This document shows, one piece after another, positions 36,442 to 44,576 of a stretch of 64,000 nt of DNA (position 1 is the stretch's first letter; each line of letters opens with the position of its first letter). Below the pieces are notes generated by a model. That model saw nothing but the letters and a program-made list of their open reading frames with translations. It was not told the origin of the DNA and made no database searches. Location: positions 477,537 through 541,536 of the forward strand of contig NZ_QPJW01000002.1 in NCBI RefSeq assembly GCF_003337355.1. The letters run 5' to 3'. Source of the stretch: Fontibacillus phaseoli. GTDB taxonomy: Bacteria; Bacillota; Bacilli; Paenibacillales; Paenibacillaceae. The translations under genes and the position numbers were made by a program.

Positions 36442-37162
36442 GAAAGCTGTAAAGATCCCCAAGCGTAATGACTCCCCGGTCTTTTAACCGTCCGATCATG
36501 ATCTTCCACAATCCGGCCGTCATTTTGGCATCTTCCAACGCATGGTGACGCTGCAAAATCGGAAGGTCATAGGCATTAAGCCAGTCGTCTAGCGAGGAGA
36601 TCTTTTTGTCCGGTTCCAGTTTTTGCGCGATCATCATCGTATCCAGTACGCGATGTCCCAAATGGGCCTTCGTCGTTTTCCACAGAGCCACATCCAAAAA
36701 CGCTTTATCATGCGCACTCCCGTGAGCGATAAGTACCCGGTCATCGACAAATGCCATGAATTCACGCAGTGCCTGCAGCAGCGACGGAGCATCCTGAGCC
36801 ATCTCCGGCGTAATGCCCGTCAGCTTCACGATGTCTTCCGGAACCGAGCAAGCCGGTTTGCACAGCGAATAATAAACCTCTCCCGTTATCTCTTCTCCAT
36901 CCACCTTGACGGTGCCGAAAGATAAAATCTCATCCCCGTAATGATAGTGAAACCCCGTCGTCTCCAGATCAAACACCGCAGTCTTCAATTGGCTGAGCGG
37001 AATATGAAGCGTCTCCGGCCGGCGTTGTCCCTTGGTCAGCGAGCGCACGAAAGCGATCTGCTGGGCGCTGGGTGCTCCGAGCATAGAAGCGATCCGCGGG
37101 GAGATCCCTCCGCCCTTGAATGCATCCCAGAATCCGCCGTTTCCCTTCATCGGTTCCTTCAT
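36428..37162 (-). CDS. DnaQ-like 3'-5' exonuclease
   Basis: A 244-residue DEDDh-family exonuclease. Exo I is VFDLETTG (Asp about 65, Glu 67), Exo II lies in LIAHGSAHDKAFLD, and the catalytic His precedes ALEDAKMTAGLW in Exo III. A 60-residue N-terminal extension is present. Such proteins trim DNA or RNA or proofread. The ATG at 37160-37162 overlaps the stop of the DUF294 gene as ATGA, so the two are coupled. A nucleotidyltransferase-like DUF294 protein with an exonuclease is a recurring bacterial pair. Substrate unknown. Confidence 0.87.
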   Translation of the reverse strand: MKEPMKGNGGFWDAFKGGGISPRIASMLGAPSAQQIAFVRSLTKGQRRPETLHIPLSQLKTAVFDLETTGFHYHYGDEILSFGTVKVDGEEITGEVYYSLCKPACSVPEDIVKLTGITPEMAQDAPSLLQALREFMAFVDDRVLIAHGSAHDKAFLDVALWKTTKAHLGHRVLDTMMIAQKLEPDKKISSLDDWLNAYDLPILQRHHALEDAKMTAGLWKIMIGRLKDRGVITLGDLYSFLSKT

Positions 37163-38250
37163 AGCCATTTCCTTTCTGCATATCTTTGCTGCCGCTGCAA
37201 GGTACGATACATCAGCTTAACCGTTCCAAGCGCTTCCCGCAGCTCGCGTCTGATTTCTTTCTGTTTCAATGTAGCTTGAGGCAAATATCCAGTTCCCGAC
37301 ACACTTCCGTTTTCTTCTATATAAGAGGTCATCGATCTGAACCTCAATGCAGTATGAAACGCCTGCAGGCAGGATTCCAGCCATCGGAAGGGCACGACTT
37401 CAAGCTCATTCAGCTGAGCCAGCCGGTCCTGAGTCGATGATGCGTTAATGCCATATTCTACGGCCAAATACCGGACCGCATTGACAATAGGAAGGTATAG
37501 CCCGTATTTTACGTCAAAATCGCCGGCATGCTCTCCGGTCTGTTCCGTAATCACCTGCCCCAAAACATTCAACGCTGCTTTGTGACGAACGGTATTGCGC
37601 AGCACGGCCGCTGCAAGGTTCTGTTCCGGAGGCGAGGTTTGTTCAAAAATTTCATGCATGGATTGGCGCAGCCTGCGGGAGAGGTTTATGTCGCCCGAAA
37701 CATGGCGCAGATCCGCTGCGATCATCAGATATCTCACCTGTTCCCAGCCGAGCTGCTCTCTCCAGGTTTCAAGCTGCTTCTCCCATTCCACGGCGGTTTT
37801 TCGCCATAACGGGTTCGAAACCATCACATTCCCCGGGCATGGCGGATAGCCTGCCTCTTCAAGAATTTGCGAAAGTCTGATTCCGAATTGGTCAAAGTAG
37901 GTCTTTGCCTCAGGATCCTCGTTTGTTCCGATAATCAGGCCGTTATCCTGATCGCTCCACAGGGTTTGTTCTTCTCTGCCTGCGCTGCCGAAGGCAACGA
38001 ACGCATATGAAGCAGGAGGAGAGCCGAAGCCCTCCTCGATGAACTGCTCTTCACATAGACTCACTGCTCTCGACATCACGGCGTCTTGAAGTTCTCCGGC
38101 CTCACGATTCCACGCTTCGATCTTTGTAGATGTAAACCTGTCATACAGACGTGTTTGCTCCTCTAATCGCGCCGACCTAAGCAGCCCTGGAGTGGAAGCC
38201 GACCGGATCGCTTGAAAACTGACATGGTTCATCGCCGTTTCGTATCTCAT
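37159..38250 (-). CDS. DUF294 putative nucleotidyltransferase
   Basis: A 363-residue protein with the nucleotidyltransferase-like motif FVAFGSAGREEQTLWSDQDNGLII (GS then D-x-D) and a helical DUF294 C-terminal domain (NAVRYLAVEYGINASSTQDRL). The CBS domains that often accompany this family are absent. GlnD-like regulatory nucleotidyl transfer is possible, and amt lies directly upstream on the same strand, but that link is inference. GGGAG lies 7 bases ahead of the ATG. It is coupled to the exonuclease gene downstream. Confidence 0.82.
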   Translation of the reverse strand: MRYETAMNHVSFQAIRSASTPGLLRSARLEEQTRLYDRFTSTKIEAWNREAGELQDAVMSRAVSLCEEQFIEEGFGSPPASYAFVAFGSAGREEQTLWSDQDNGLIIGTNEDPEAKTYFDQFGIRLSQILEEAGYPPCPGNVMVSNPLWRKTAVEWEKQLETWREQLGWEQVRYLMIAADLRHVSGDINLSRRLRQSMHEIFEQTSPPEQNLAAAVLRNTVRHKAALNVLGQVITEQTGEHAGDFDVKYGLYLPIVNAVRYLAVEYGINASSTQDRLAQLNELEVVPFRWLESCLQAFHTALRFRSMTSYIEENGSVSGTGYLPQATLKQKEIRRELREALGTVKLMYRTLQRQQRYAERKWL

Positions 38251-38299
38251 AGGCCGACTCCCTTTCTTTCATAGATGATTAGCCCTTGATGCACAGTAC

Positions 38300-39742
38300 T
38301 TACAAAGCTGTATCGTTCTTCACGATTCGAGGTCCGTCTGCCACAGTCTTCGCGCTTGGAGCAGCTGTCCCTTGGTTCAACAAACTCATTTGTTCCGGAT
38401 AACCATAGGTTCCATGTTCACTGATATCCAGACCCATCATTTCCTCTTCTTCCGTAACGCGCAGTCCCATTACCCATTTCATACCGCCGAGCAGCAGGAA
38501 CGAAATCGCAAGCACGAATGCGAATGTACCGATTACCCCCAGTAACTGTACGCCCAATTGTCCGAATCCGCCACCGTAGAAGAGGCCTGCCGAACCTACC
38601 CCAGTCTTGTCGGCCAGTTCAGGCGTAGCGAACAAACCTGTAGAAATTGCACCCCAAACCCCGGCAATACCATGTACGGAGAAGGCATAGATCGGATCGT
38701 CCAGTCCGGCACGTTCAAACCATCTTGCTGTGAAGAATGTCAACACGCCGGCTACGGCACCGATTACAATGGAAGCCCAAGCTTCGACAAAGGCACAAGA
38801 GCCTGTTATTGCAACAAGTGCAGCAAGCACACCGTTCAGCATACTTGGAATATCCGACTTACCCATGACAGCCCATGAAATAAGCAATGCAGCTACGGCC
38901 CCGGCTGCTGCCGCGAGGTTTGTTGTGAGTAAGACATAACCGAAGAATCCATCATTCAGCGGAGTTAATGCACTACCTGGGTTAAAGCCGAACCATCCCA
39001 CCCAGAGAATAATTACGCCGAGTACAGTCAGCACTTGGTTATGACCCGGAATACTGTTCGGTTTGCCATCTTTATTGTACTTGCCAAGACGCGGCTTTAA
39101 CAGAATCGTAGCGACCAATGCGGCCGTTGCACCCGTTAGATGGACAACCGTCGATCCTGCGTAATCCTGCATCCCCAGCGCGCCGAGCCAACCGCCGCCC
39201 CATACCCAGTGAGCGACCACCGGATAAATAATCGTAAGGAAAAGTGCGCCGAAGATAATATAAACGCTAAGTTTGGCACGTTCCGCCATACCGCCGCAGG
39301 CAATCGCCAGAGATACGGCGGCAAAAGCCATTTGGAACAGGAACATCAGATTTAAAGGAACTCCGACTTCGGAGAATACGCTAAATGATCCGATAGCATC
39401 TTCCCCGCCGAACAAAAATCCCGTGGTTCCCAGGAAGCTGTTTCCATCCCCGAATGCGAATCCGAATCCGACCGCCCACCAGACGACGACGGAAATTCCG
39501 AGCGTCAGTACGGTCTTGCCGGCAACGTGCCCGGCGTTTTTCATTCGTACCGTCCCTGCTTCCAGAAGAGCAAAACCGGCTTGCATAAAGAACACCAGCA
39601 TGGTTGCCAGGAAGACGAACAGAGAATTCAAACCGATTTGGAGAACCGGCGCAGTTATTTCTCCCTCTGCAGCAAACGCCGATACAGGAAATGCAAATGC
39701 AGCTAACGCTCCTAGTGAACCAAACAGCCATTTCTTTTTCAT
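38300..39742 (-). CDS. amt: Ammonium transporter
   Basis: A 480-residue Amt/Rh channel with an N-terminal signal sequence (FPVSAFAAEG) and about eleven membrane helices. The twin pore histidines fit VVAHWVWGGGWL and FSVHGIAGVWGAI; the family signature DYAGSTVVHLTG is present. It carries ammonium into the cell when nitrogen is limiting. No glnK/glnB gene is adjacent, unlike Bacillus nrgA-nrgB. GAGGAGAGG precedes the ATG. A clear promoter and a GlnR/TnrA box lie upstream, so it is probably nitrogen regulated. Confidence 0.94.
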   Translation of the reverse strand: MKKKWLFGSLGALAAFAFPVSAFAAEGEITAPVLQIGLNSLFVFLATMLVFFMQAGFALLEAGTVRMKNAGHVAGKTVLTLGISVVVWWAVGFGFAFGDGNSFLGTTGFLFGGEDAIGSFSVFSEVGVPLNLMFLFQMAFAAVSLAIACGGMAERAKLSVYIIFGALFLTIIYPVVAHWVWGGGWLGALGMQDYAGSTVVHLTGATAALVATILLKPRLGKYNKDGKPNSIPGHNQVLTVLGVIILWVGWFGFNPGSALTPLNDGFFGYVLLTTNLAAAAGAVAALLISWAVMGKSDIPSMLNGVLAALVAITGSCAFVEAWASIVIGAVAGVLTFFTARWFERAGLDDPIYAFSVHGIAGVWGAISTGLFATPELADKTGVGSAGLFYGGGFGQLGVQLLGVIGTFAFVLAISFLLLGGMKWVMGLRVTEEEEMMGLDISEHGTYGYPEQMSLLNQGTAAPSAKTVADGPRIVKNDTAL

Positions 39743-39758
39743 GAGACCCTCTCCTCAA

Positions 39759-39775
39759 TGTCATATTCCCTAACA
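39759..39775. promoter_or_regulatory. GlnR/TnrA box upstream of amt
   Basis: TGTCATATTCCCTAACA fits the consensus TGTNA-N7-TNACA exactly. It is 17 bases before the amt start codon and downstream of the predicted transcription start, a position suited to repression by GlnR. A second, 16-base variant (TGTAA-N6-TTACA) lies at 39873-39888. Confidence 0.7.
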
Positions 39776-39795
39776 CAAATTAAAATGTTAAGGTG

Positions 39796-39825
39796 ATTAT
39801 AAGACTAAATATGTTGACATGACAA
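39796..39825 (-). promoter_or_regulatory. Sigma-A promoter of amt
   Basis: On the minus strand TTGTCA (39820-39825), an 18-base spacer, then a perfect TATAAT (39796-39801). Transcription would start near 39789. Confidence 0.7.
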
Positions 39826-39948
39826 TAGTTTTTTTGAAAAAAACCGAAAAATGCAAATTACATTACATATAGTGTAAATTAAATTACATGACATGTCATA
39901 TTTATCTGTTTTAATAGTTAAGTTACTGATAAATATAAAGTATGACGT

Positions 39949-39978
39949 TTGACTGTACAGTTATTGTTCGAGTATCAT
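39949..39978 (+). promoter_or_regulatory. Promoter of the MerR gene with spacer palindrome
   Basis: TTGACT (39949-39954), an 18-base spacer, then TATCAT (39973-39978). The palindrome ACTGTACAGT (39952-39961) overlaps the -35 box and spacer. MerR-family proteins bind palindromes in stretched spacers, so this may be an autoregulatory operator. Confidence 0.5.
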
Positions 39979-40038
39979 AAATAATGCAAAGGTATTACAT
40001 TTTAGACGGAATGAGATACTTGCTTTAAAAGAGATTAA

Positions 40039-40500
40039 TTGTTGGAGAGAGGTGATCCTATTGGAGTTATAAAACTTTATCGGATCGGGGAACTGGCGAG
40101 AGCTGCGGAAGTCAGCGAACGCACCATTGACTATTACACCAAGCTTGGTCTGATCTCAGCTGAAAAACGGACGCAAAAAAATTACCGTTTATACAGTTCT
40201 GAAACCTTGGCACGGTTGGAACGTATTAATCAGATGAAGCAGGAAAAATACTCGCTTGAGGAAATCCGTAAGAAGCTGGAGCAATGGCATAATGTCACGA
40301 ACGAAGAGCACGTGACTGAGAAATTAAGCTCGCTTGAACTTCATATGCAACAGCTCGAACGTGAAGTGAAAGAACTCGAGCCGCTGATTTCGAGCCTGAA
40401 ACCGGGCCAGGCACGCCGGGCATTTTCCAATCTGATGCCGCAAAGCTTGGCATGCATCGAAGCACTCCGAATCATACTGAATCACGGCCCTTTCAGCTAA
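40039..40500 (+). CDS. MerR-family transcriptional regulator
   Basis: About 150 residues. An N-terminal winged helix (LYRIGELARAAEVSERTIDYYTKLGLI, then KNYRLYSSETLARLERI) is followed by a coiled-coil dimer helix (about 75-120) and a short C-terminal tail lacking metal-binding cysteines. The effector is unknown. The start is uncertain: the frame opens with TTG at 40039, but the best ribosome site, GAGAGAGGTGATCC, is directly followed by an in-frame ATT at 40060, which could be a rare ATT start giving IGVIKLYRIGE. It is divergent from amt and 48 bases upstream of the YugP gene. It is not GlnR. Confidence 0.82.
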   Translation: MLERGDPIGVIKLYRIGELARAAEVSERTIDYYTKLGLISAEKRTQKNYRLYSSETLARLERINQMKQEKYSLEEIRKKLEQWHNVTNEEHVTEKLSSLELHMQQLEREVKELEPLISSLKPGQARRAFSNLMPQSLACIEALRIILNHGPFS

Positions 40501-40548
40501 GTGATTTTTTCTGACCTATTTATCTGACCTTTTATGGAGGAATAAATC

Positions 40549-41229
40549 ATGTACTCTAATGTAATGCTTATCCCGATATTATTGGCCTTTGGATTGTCTT
40601 TATGGGCCCAGTTCCGTGTCTCGGGTACGTTCAAAACTTGGGCGAAAGTACCCAACATGTACGGATTAACGGGTCATGATGCCGCCAGACGCATGCTGGA
40701 CTCCCATGGACTGTATGATGTACCGATCGAACCGGTTCGCGGCACTTTGTCAGATCACTACGATCCCATCAAGCGAGTGGTCCGTTTATCGGAGCCGGTT
40801 TATTACGAAAGATCCATCTCGGCCGTCGCGGTGGCTTGCCACGAAGTCGGGCACGCCATTCAACATAAAGAATCGTATCCGATGCTGGTAATGAGGCACA
40901 GAATGTTTCCGTTTGTGAACTTCGCCTCCGGCATTGCGCCTTTCCTGATTCTGGCCGGCTTCTTGTTCGGAGCTTTCAATTTGCTTGGACTTGGCATTAT
41001 CTTCTTCTCAGCAGCCGTGCTGTTTCAACTGGTTACCCTGCCGGTCGAATTCAATGCCAGCAACCGGGCCCGCAAGGTGATGCTCCAACAAGGATTCGTC
41101 ACGCATGAAGAAGAGCGCGGCGTAGCAAAAGTGCTGAACTCGGCAGCCCTGACCTATGTAGCTGCGGCCCTGATTTCCTTGCTCGAACTCATCCGTTACA
41201 TTCTCATGTTCATGGGTAACCGGGAATAA
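40549..41229 (+). CDS. yugP: YugP-like membrane zinc metallopeptidase
   Basis: A 226-residue membrane protein of the Zn_peptidase_2 family. The zinc motif HEVGH is at 98-102 in AVACHEVGHAIQHKESYP. An N-terminal helix, two or three central helices and a C-terminal helix anchor it. A likely third ligand is Glu in PVEFNASNRARK. Substrate unknown. TGGAGG lies 7-8 bases before the ATG. It is probably cotranscribed with the MerR gene and ends at a strong terminator. Confidence 0.9.
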   Translation: MYSNVMLIPILLAFGLSLWAQFRVSGTFKTWAKVPNMYGLTGHDAARRMLDSHGLYDVPIEPVRGTLSDHYDPIKRVVRLSEPVYYERSISAVAVACHEVGHAIQHKESYPMLVMRHRMFPFVNFASGIAPFLILAGFLFGAFNLLGLGIIFFSAAVLFQLVTLPVEFNASNRARKVMLQQGFVTHEEERGVAKVLNSAALTYVAAALISLLELIRYILMFMGNRE

Positions 41230-41249
41230 ACTTATCTTGCCAATACGTT

Positions 41250-41294
41250 AACAAGCTCCCCTGCTGTTTCTCACAGCGGAGGAGCTTGTTTTTT
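41250..41294 (+). terminator. Intrinsic terminator of the MerR-yugP unit
   Basis: AACAAGCTCC pairs with GGAGCTTGTT, with an inner CTGCTG/CAGCG-like stem, followed by TTTT. Confidence 0.88.
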
Positions 41295-41318
41295 GTGAGA
41301 CAAAAAAAAATCCGCCGG

Positions 41319-42230
41319 TCATTGACTCGGCGGTGTATCGATTTGAAGTCCGAAATATTCCAGCAAAAATACCTTGAATGATTGGGCGACGAGCGGCAGC
41401 TTTTCATCGGCGCGGTGAATCAGTCCGATCGTGCGGGTTACCTTGGGATCCGAAATACGAACCCGGCTCGGCTGCAGTGAGAAGCTCTGAAACAGCGCCA
41501 TTTCCGGCAGCAGGCTTACTCCCATGCCAGCGGCAACCAGACCGCGAATCGTATCGGTCTCCTCCCCTTCAAAGGCTATCTTCGGGGTGAATCCGGCCTC
41601 TAGGCAAGCCTGCCATACAATCGGCCGAAGCGAATAACCTTTGCTGAATAAAATAAACTTATCGTCCTTGAGCTGATTCAATCGGATGCTTTGTTCACTT
41701 GCCAATGGATGACTGGGCGGCATGATTGCTACCAAGTCTTCCGTCAGAACCACATTCCCGACCACCTGGTCATGATTTTCCGGAAAAGGCGATATGAATG
41801 CCAGATCCACTTCACCCGAAACCACATCGCGAATCAAAGTAGGATACGTCCCCTGCCTGAAACGGAATTTGACATTGGGATAAAGCTTGCGAAACTCTGC
41901 CACTACACTGGGAATAATATGAATGCCCAGGCTGTTCGGAAAACCGAGACGAATCTCCCCTTGTTCGGGGTCCAAGAACTCATGCACCTCGTTAACGGCA
42001 CGGTCCAAATCTTTCAGAATGGTCTCGACCCGGCTGCAAAACAGCTGGCCAACGGCTGTCAGTTGCAGATTCCTTCCTTTTTGCATAAACAGGTTAACGC
42101 CAAGCTCTTGCTCCAATTGGTGTATTTGCCGGCTTACCGCGGATTGAGCCACATGCAGTTCTTCCGCCGCCTGGGTGACGTGTTCTTTCCTCGCCACTTT
42201 AAGAAAGTACTGTAATTGTCTTAATTCCAC
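41319..42230 (-). CDS. LysR-family regulator, GltC-like
   Basis: A 303-residue LysR-type regulator starting VELRQLQYFLKVARKEHVTQAAEELHVAQSAVSRQIHQLE, the winged helix-turn-helix. The effector domain (GEIRLGFPNSLGIHIIP, then GEETDTIRGLVAAGMGVSLLPE) strongly resembles Bacillus GltC, the activator of glutamate synthase. No gltAB lies in the window, so the target is unknown. The start is a GTG at 42228-42230 with GGAG 11 bases ahead; the frame is open 8 codons further. The rhomboid gene lies upstream on the same strand. Confidence 0.85.
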   Translation of the reverse strand: MELRQLQYFLKVARKEHVTQAAEELHVAQSAVSRQIHQLEQELGVNLFMQKGRNLQLTAVGQLFCSRVETILKDLDRAVNEVHEFLDPEQGEIRLGFPNSLGIHIIPSVVAEFRKLYPNVKFRFRQGTYPTLIRDVVSGEVDLAFISPFPENHDQVVGNVVLTEDLVAIMPPSHPLASEQSIRLNQLKDDKFILFSKGYSLRPIVWQACLEAGFTPKIAFEGEETDTIRGLVAAGMGVSLLPEMALFQSFSLQPSRVRISDPKVTRTIGLIHRADEKLPLVAQSFKVFLLEYFGLQIDTPPSQ

Positions 42231-42371
42231 GAATCTGATCGCTCCATTTCGCATCTGCTCTTTAAATCCGAATTAGGGCCGATAAGTATAAAAGGGCTTA
42301 CATACGAAAAAATAACTATTATTAGATAAAGTGGTGGGTTATCTCTAATGTACCATGTACCTCTTCGAGGT

Positions 42372-42986
42372 TCAACGGGGTTTTAACAATCTGATGATAA
42401 GCCCATAGAGGAAGAATCCCCCAACCAGCCCGCCGAAATGAGCCATCCAGTTCACCTGGGGTACAACGACGGAAAATATGACCCCGACGATCAACAGGCT
42501 GTAAAGCGTCTTACGGGAACTCTCATCCATCAACTGCCGCTGCAGTAGAGCGATGTACAGAAATGCACCATAAACCCCGTAAACGGCACCGGAAGCTCCT
42601 ACGGAAAGATGAAGTTCCGTCGACTGACGGTAGATTTCCAAACTGATCAAATTGCCTATAAGGCCGCTGCCAATGTATAGGAGCGCATAACGCCAATGAC
42701 CCAGCAGCCTTTCCAGCGGCGGAGCAAACACCAGAATAGCGAAACAGTTGGAGAACAGGTGCCCGAAGTCATGATGCAAAAACATGGAAGCAAACAATCT
42801 CCATGTTTCACCTTCATAATACGGATCATTAATTAGAGCACCGAATTTGATCTGGGTATAAGGATTATCTGAACCCCCATTAAACATGACGACCAAAAAC
42901 ATGAGCAGGTTGGCGGCCAAAATCAAACAGGTCACCGGATAATAACGAAGATAGCTTTTCCAATTCTCATAACGGATAAAAATCAT
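42372..42986 (-). CDS. Rhomboid-family intramembrane serine protease
   Basis: A 204-residue six-helix membrane protein. The catalytic Ser is 132 in GASGAVYG and the His 182 in AHFGGLVGG; HHDFGHLFSN carries the conserved HxxxxHxxxN pattern. Rhomboids cut helices inside the membrane. It is a short, core-only form without the TPR tail of YqgP. AAGGAAGG lies before the ATG. It is divergent from tpx. Confidence 0.92.
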   Translation of the reverse strand: MIFIRYENWKSYLRYYPVTCLILAANLLMFLVVMFNGGSDNPYTQIKFGALINDPYYEGETWRLFASMFLHHDFGHLFSNCFAILVFAPPLERLLGHWRYALLYIGSGLIGNLISLEIYRQSTELHLSVGASGAVYGVYGAFLYIALLQRQLMDESSRKTLYSLLIVGVIFSVVVPQVNWMAHFGGLVGGFFLYGLIIRLLKPR

Positions 42987-43095
42987 CTGAACCTTCCTTT
43001 ACGGTCTTTATTTCCCAAAGTTGGACAATCGCTTTTTAAAACGACTATAATTAAGACTGGATAACCCATTATCTCATGTTTAGGAGGAGAATCAA

Positions 43096-43617
43096 ATGAC
43101 ACAAGAACGCGCAAGCGTGGCAACATTCAAAGGCAATCCCATTACGTTAGTGGGGCCGGAATTAAAAGTCGGTGATACTGCACCCGATTTCCGGTTGAAT
43201 AAAAACCTGCTCGAAGAAGTCACACTGCAAGACTTTGCAGGCAAAATCAAGCTGATCAGTGTCGTACCCTCCCTGGATACAGGCGTATGCGATGCGCAAA
43301 CCCGCCGCTTCAATCAGGAAGCAGCCGACCTTGGCGATGACGTGGTCATTCTGACCGTCAGTGCGGACCTTCCGTTCGCGCAAGCCCGTTGGTGCGGAGC
43401 CGCTGGCGTAGACCGCGTCGTAACATTGTCCGACTATAAGGATAATGCCTTCGGCAAAACCTACGGCGTTCTCATCAAGGAATTCGCGCTTGACCAACGC
43501 GCCGTTTTTGTCGTCGATCAAGACAACAAAATCCGTTACGTCGAAGTGCTTAAAGAAATGTCCGAGCATCCCGATTACGAGAAACCGGTAGCCGCTGTAA
43601 AAGAATTGCTGTCCTGA
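43096..43617 (+). CDS. tpx: Thiol peroxidase
   Basis: A 173-residue atypical 2-Cys peroxiredoxin that reduces hydroperoxides using thioredoxin. The peroxidatic Cys65 is in [16 protein letters not shown] and the resolving Cys100 in [18 protein letters not shown] starts the fold. The length is as expected. AGGAGGAG lies 7 bases before the ATG. It is followed by a bidirectional terminator and is a single-gene unit. Confidence 0.95.
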   Translation: MTQERASVATFKGNPITLVGPELKVGDTAPDFRLNKNLLEEVTLQDFAGKIKLISVVPSLDTGVCDAQTRRFNQEAADLGDDVVILTVSADLPFAQARWCGAAGVDRVVTLSDYKDNAFGKTYGVLIKEFALDQRAVFVVDQDNKIRYVEVLKEMSEHPDYEKPVAAVKELLS

Positions 43618-43676
43618 TCGCCCCGGTCTCACTGACCGCTACTTCAGCGTCTCCATATGAAATACAACGGTAAACG

Positions 43677-43715
43677 AAAAGCGAGCGAGGAGGGAAACCC
43701 TCCCTGCTCGCTTTT
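43677..43715. terminator. Bidirectional intrinsic terminator
   Basis: AAAGCGAGC-GA-GGAGGG pairs with CCCTCC-CT-GCTCGCTTT, T-rich on both sides. It separates tpx from the convergent gene at 43747. Confidence 0.9.
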
Positions 43716-43746
43716 ATCATGCAGCGTCATCCATAGTAAAGTACGA

Positions 43747-44139
43747 TCAGGACGACACTTTGTAGGACGACAGCTTTTTATCCAACATGCCGAACAAATG
43801 CAGGATGTTGCGATAGTTAGCCCCCAGATCGCCGAACGATCCGCGGGTGGCCGAGTAAATATCCACCGCGCTACGCATAGGACCGGTAGACACGATGGAA
43901 ACCGTAATATCCATCGTACGTCCGAAGCCGCTGCGCTTCTCCAGCGTAATCTCCCCTACGGAAGGCACTTCATGAAGCACTTTGTAGCCAGGCACTTTTT
44001 TCAGGGTCGAGGAAACTTCCTCCCAAATTTTGTCTTTGGATAATTGATAATATCTTGTTTTTAATTCGGGCACTTTCGCACGGTCACTCGTTCCTTCCTG
44101 ACTGCGAAATATGCCGGTAAGCGTTCTCTTTAATGACAA
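43747..44139 (-). CDS. Hypothetical cytosolic protein, faintly DUF1499-like
   Basis: A 130-residue soluble protein. A basic N-terminal tail is followed by alternating strands (YKVLHEVPSVGEITLEKRSG, MDITVSIVSTGP) and the segment SAVDIYSATRGSFGDLGANYRNILHLFGMLDKKL, which recalls the SASR-x-G-x-x-DLG-x-N pattern of DUF1499 proteins. That resemblance is weak. No membrane or metal motif. Its start lies behind AGGAGGAA. It is monocistronic between the tpx terminator and the 6S RNA unit. Confidence 0.7.
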   Translation of the reverse strand: MSLKRTLTGIFRSQEGTSDRAKVPELKTRYYQLSKDKIWEEVSSTLKKVPGYKVLHEVPSVGEITLEKRSGFGRTMDITVSIVSTGPMRSAVDIYSATRGSFGDLGANYRNILHLFGMLDKKLSSYKVSS

Positions 44140-44251
44140 CCTGTTCTTCCTCCTTTATCCTACTAACACAATCAAGAATACGATTTCACTATAGATATAG
44201 TTTATCATTGTTGAGTAACAAACAAAAGTCAAGAGATCACTTCAAGCACAC

Positions 44252-44296
44252 AAAAAAGCACTTCAAAGTTTCGGAATTCCGAATTCTTCAAAGTGC
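44252..44296 (-). terminator. Intrinsic terminator downstream of 6S RNA
   Basis: On the minus strand GCACTTTGAAG, an inner TTCGG-AATT-CCGAA hairpin, then CTTTGAAGTGC and TTTTTT. It lies 14-58 bases after the predicted mature 3' end of 6S RNA. Confidence 0.85.
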
Positions 44297-44309
44297 CGCA
44301 TGTTTTAAA

Positions 44310-44501
44310 AAGGAAGACCCGCCTATGCCGTCCGGTTACATTGTCTCGAACCTGCGTTAGCAGGTGGGTGACCGCAGCGGCATTTTTGAAGTCCCCTAAT
44401 CAACTTGGATAGGGCCTTTCAGCTATGACGCGATATAGGTCTCCCGAGACTTTGTCATTGGTTCAAAACAACATAGAACCGAAACGTACATCGCAGGACG
44501 T
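44310..44501 (-). ncRNA. ssrS: 6S RNA
   Basis: About 190 nucleotides on the minus strand that do not code. The 5' end CGTCCTGCGATGTACG resembles the 6S start (CUG-GAUGU-CG), and the 3' end GACGGCATAGGCGGGTCTTCC resembles the conserved GGCAU-containing 3' strand. The ends pair (CCTGC with GCGGG, ATG with CAT, CGGTT with AACCG), and further in TTGTTTTGAACC pairs with GGTTCGAGACAA, giving the long rod with internal bulges expected of 6S. 6S RNA binds and holds housekeeping RNA polymerase in stationary phase. A textbook promoter is 6 bases upstream. Exact ends are estimated from the promoter and the T run. Confidence 0.82.
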
Positions 44502-44507
44502 AAACTT

Positions 44508-44536
44508 ATTATAAAACTTCATCAGATAAATGTAAA
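44508..44536 (-). promoter_or_regulatory. Sigma-A promoter of 6S RNA
   Basis: On the minus strand TTTACA (44531-44536), a 17-base spacer, then TATAAT (44508-44513), placing the start at about 44501. Confidence 0.8.
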
Positions 44537-44576
44537 CTTGGCGAGTCAGGAAATTCCATCCAATCCCCGATTATCT

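Noticed and set aside
44133..44360. 75-codon open frame across the 6S RNA region
   Set aside because: Antisense to a structured RNA with its own promoter and terminator; no ribosome site and no protein motif.
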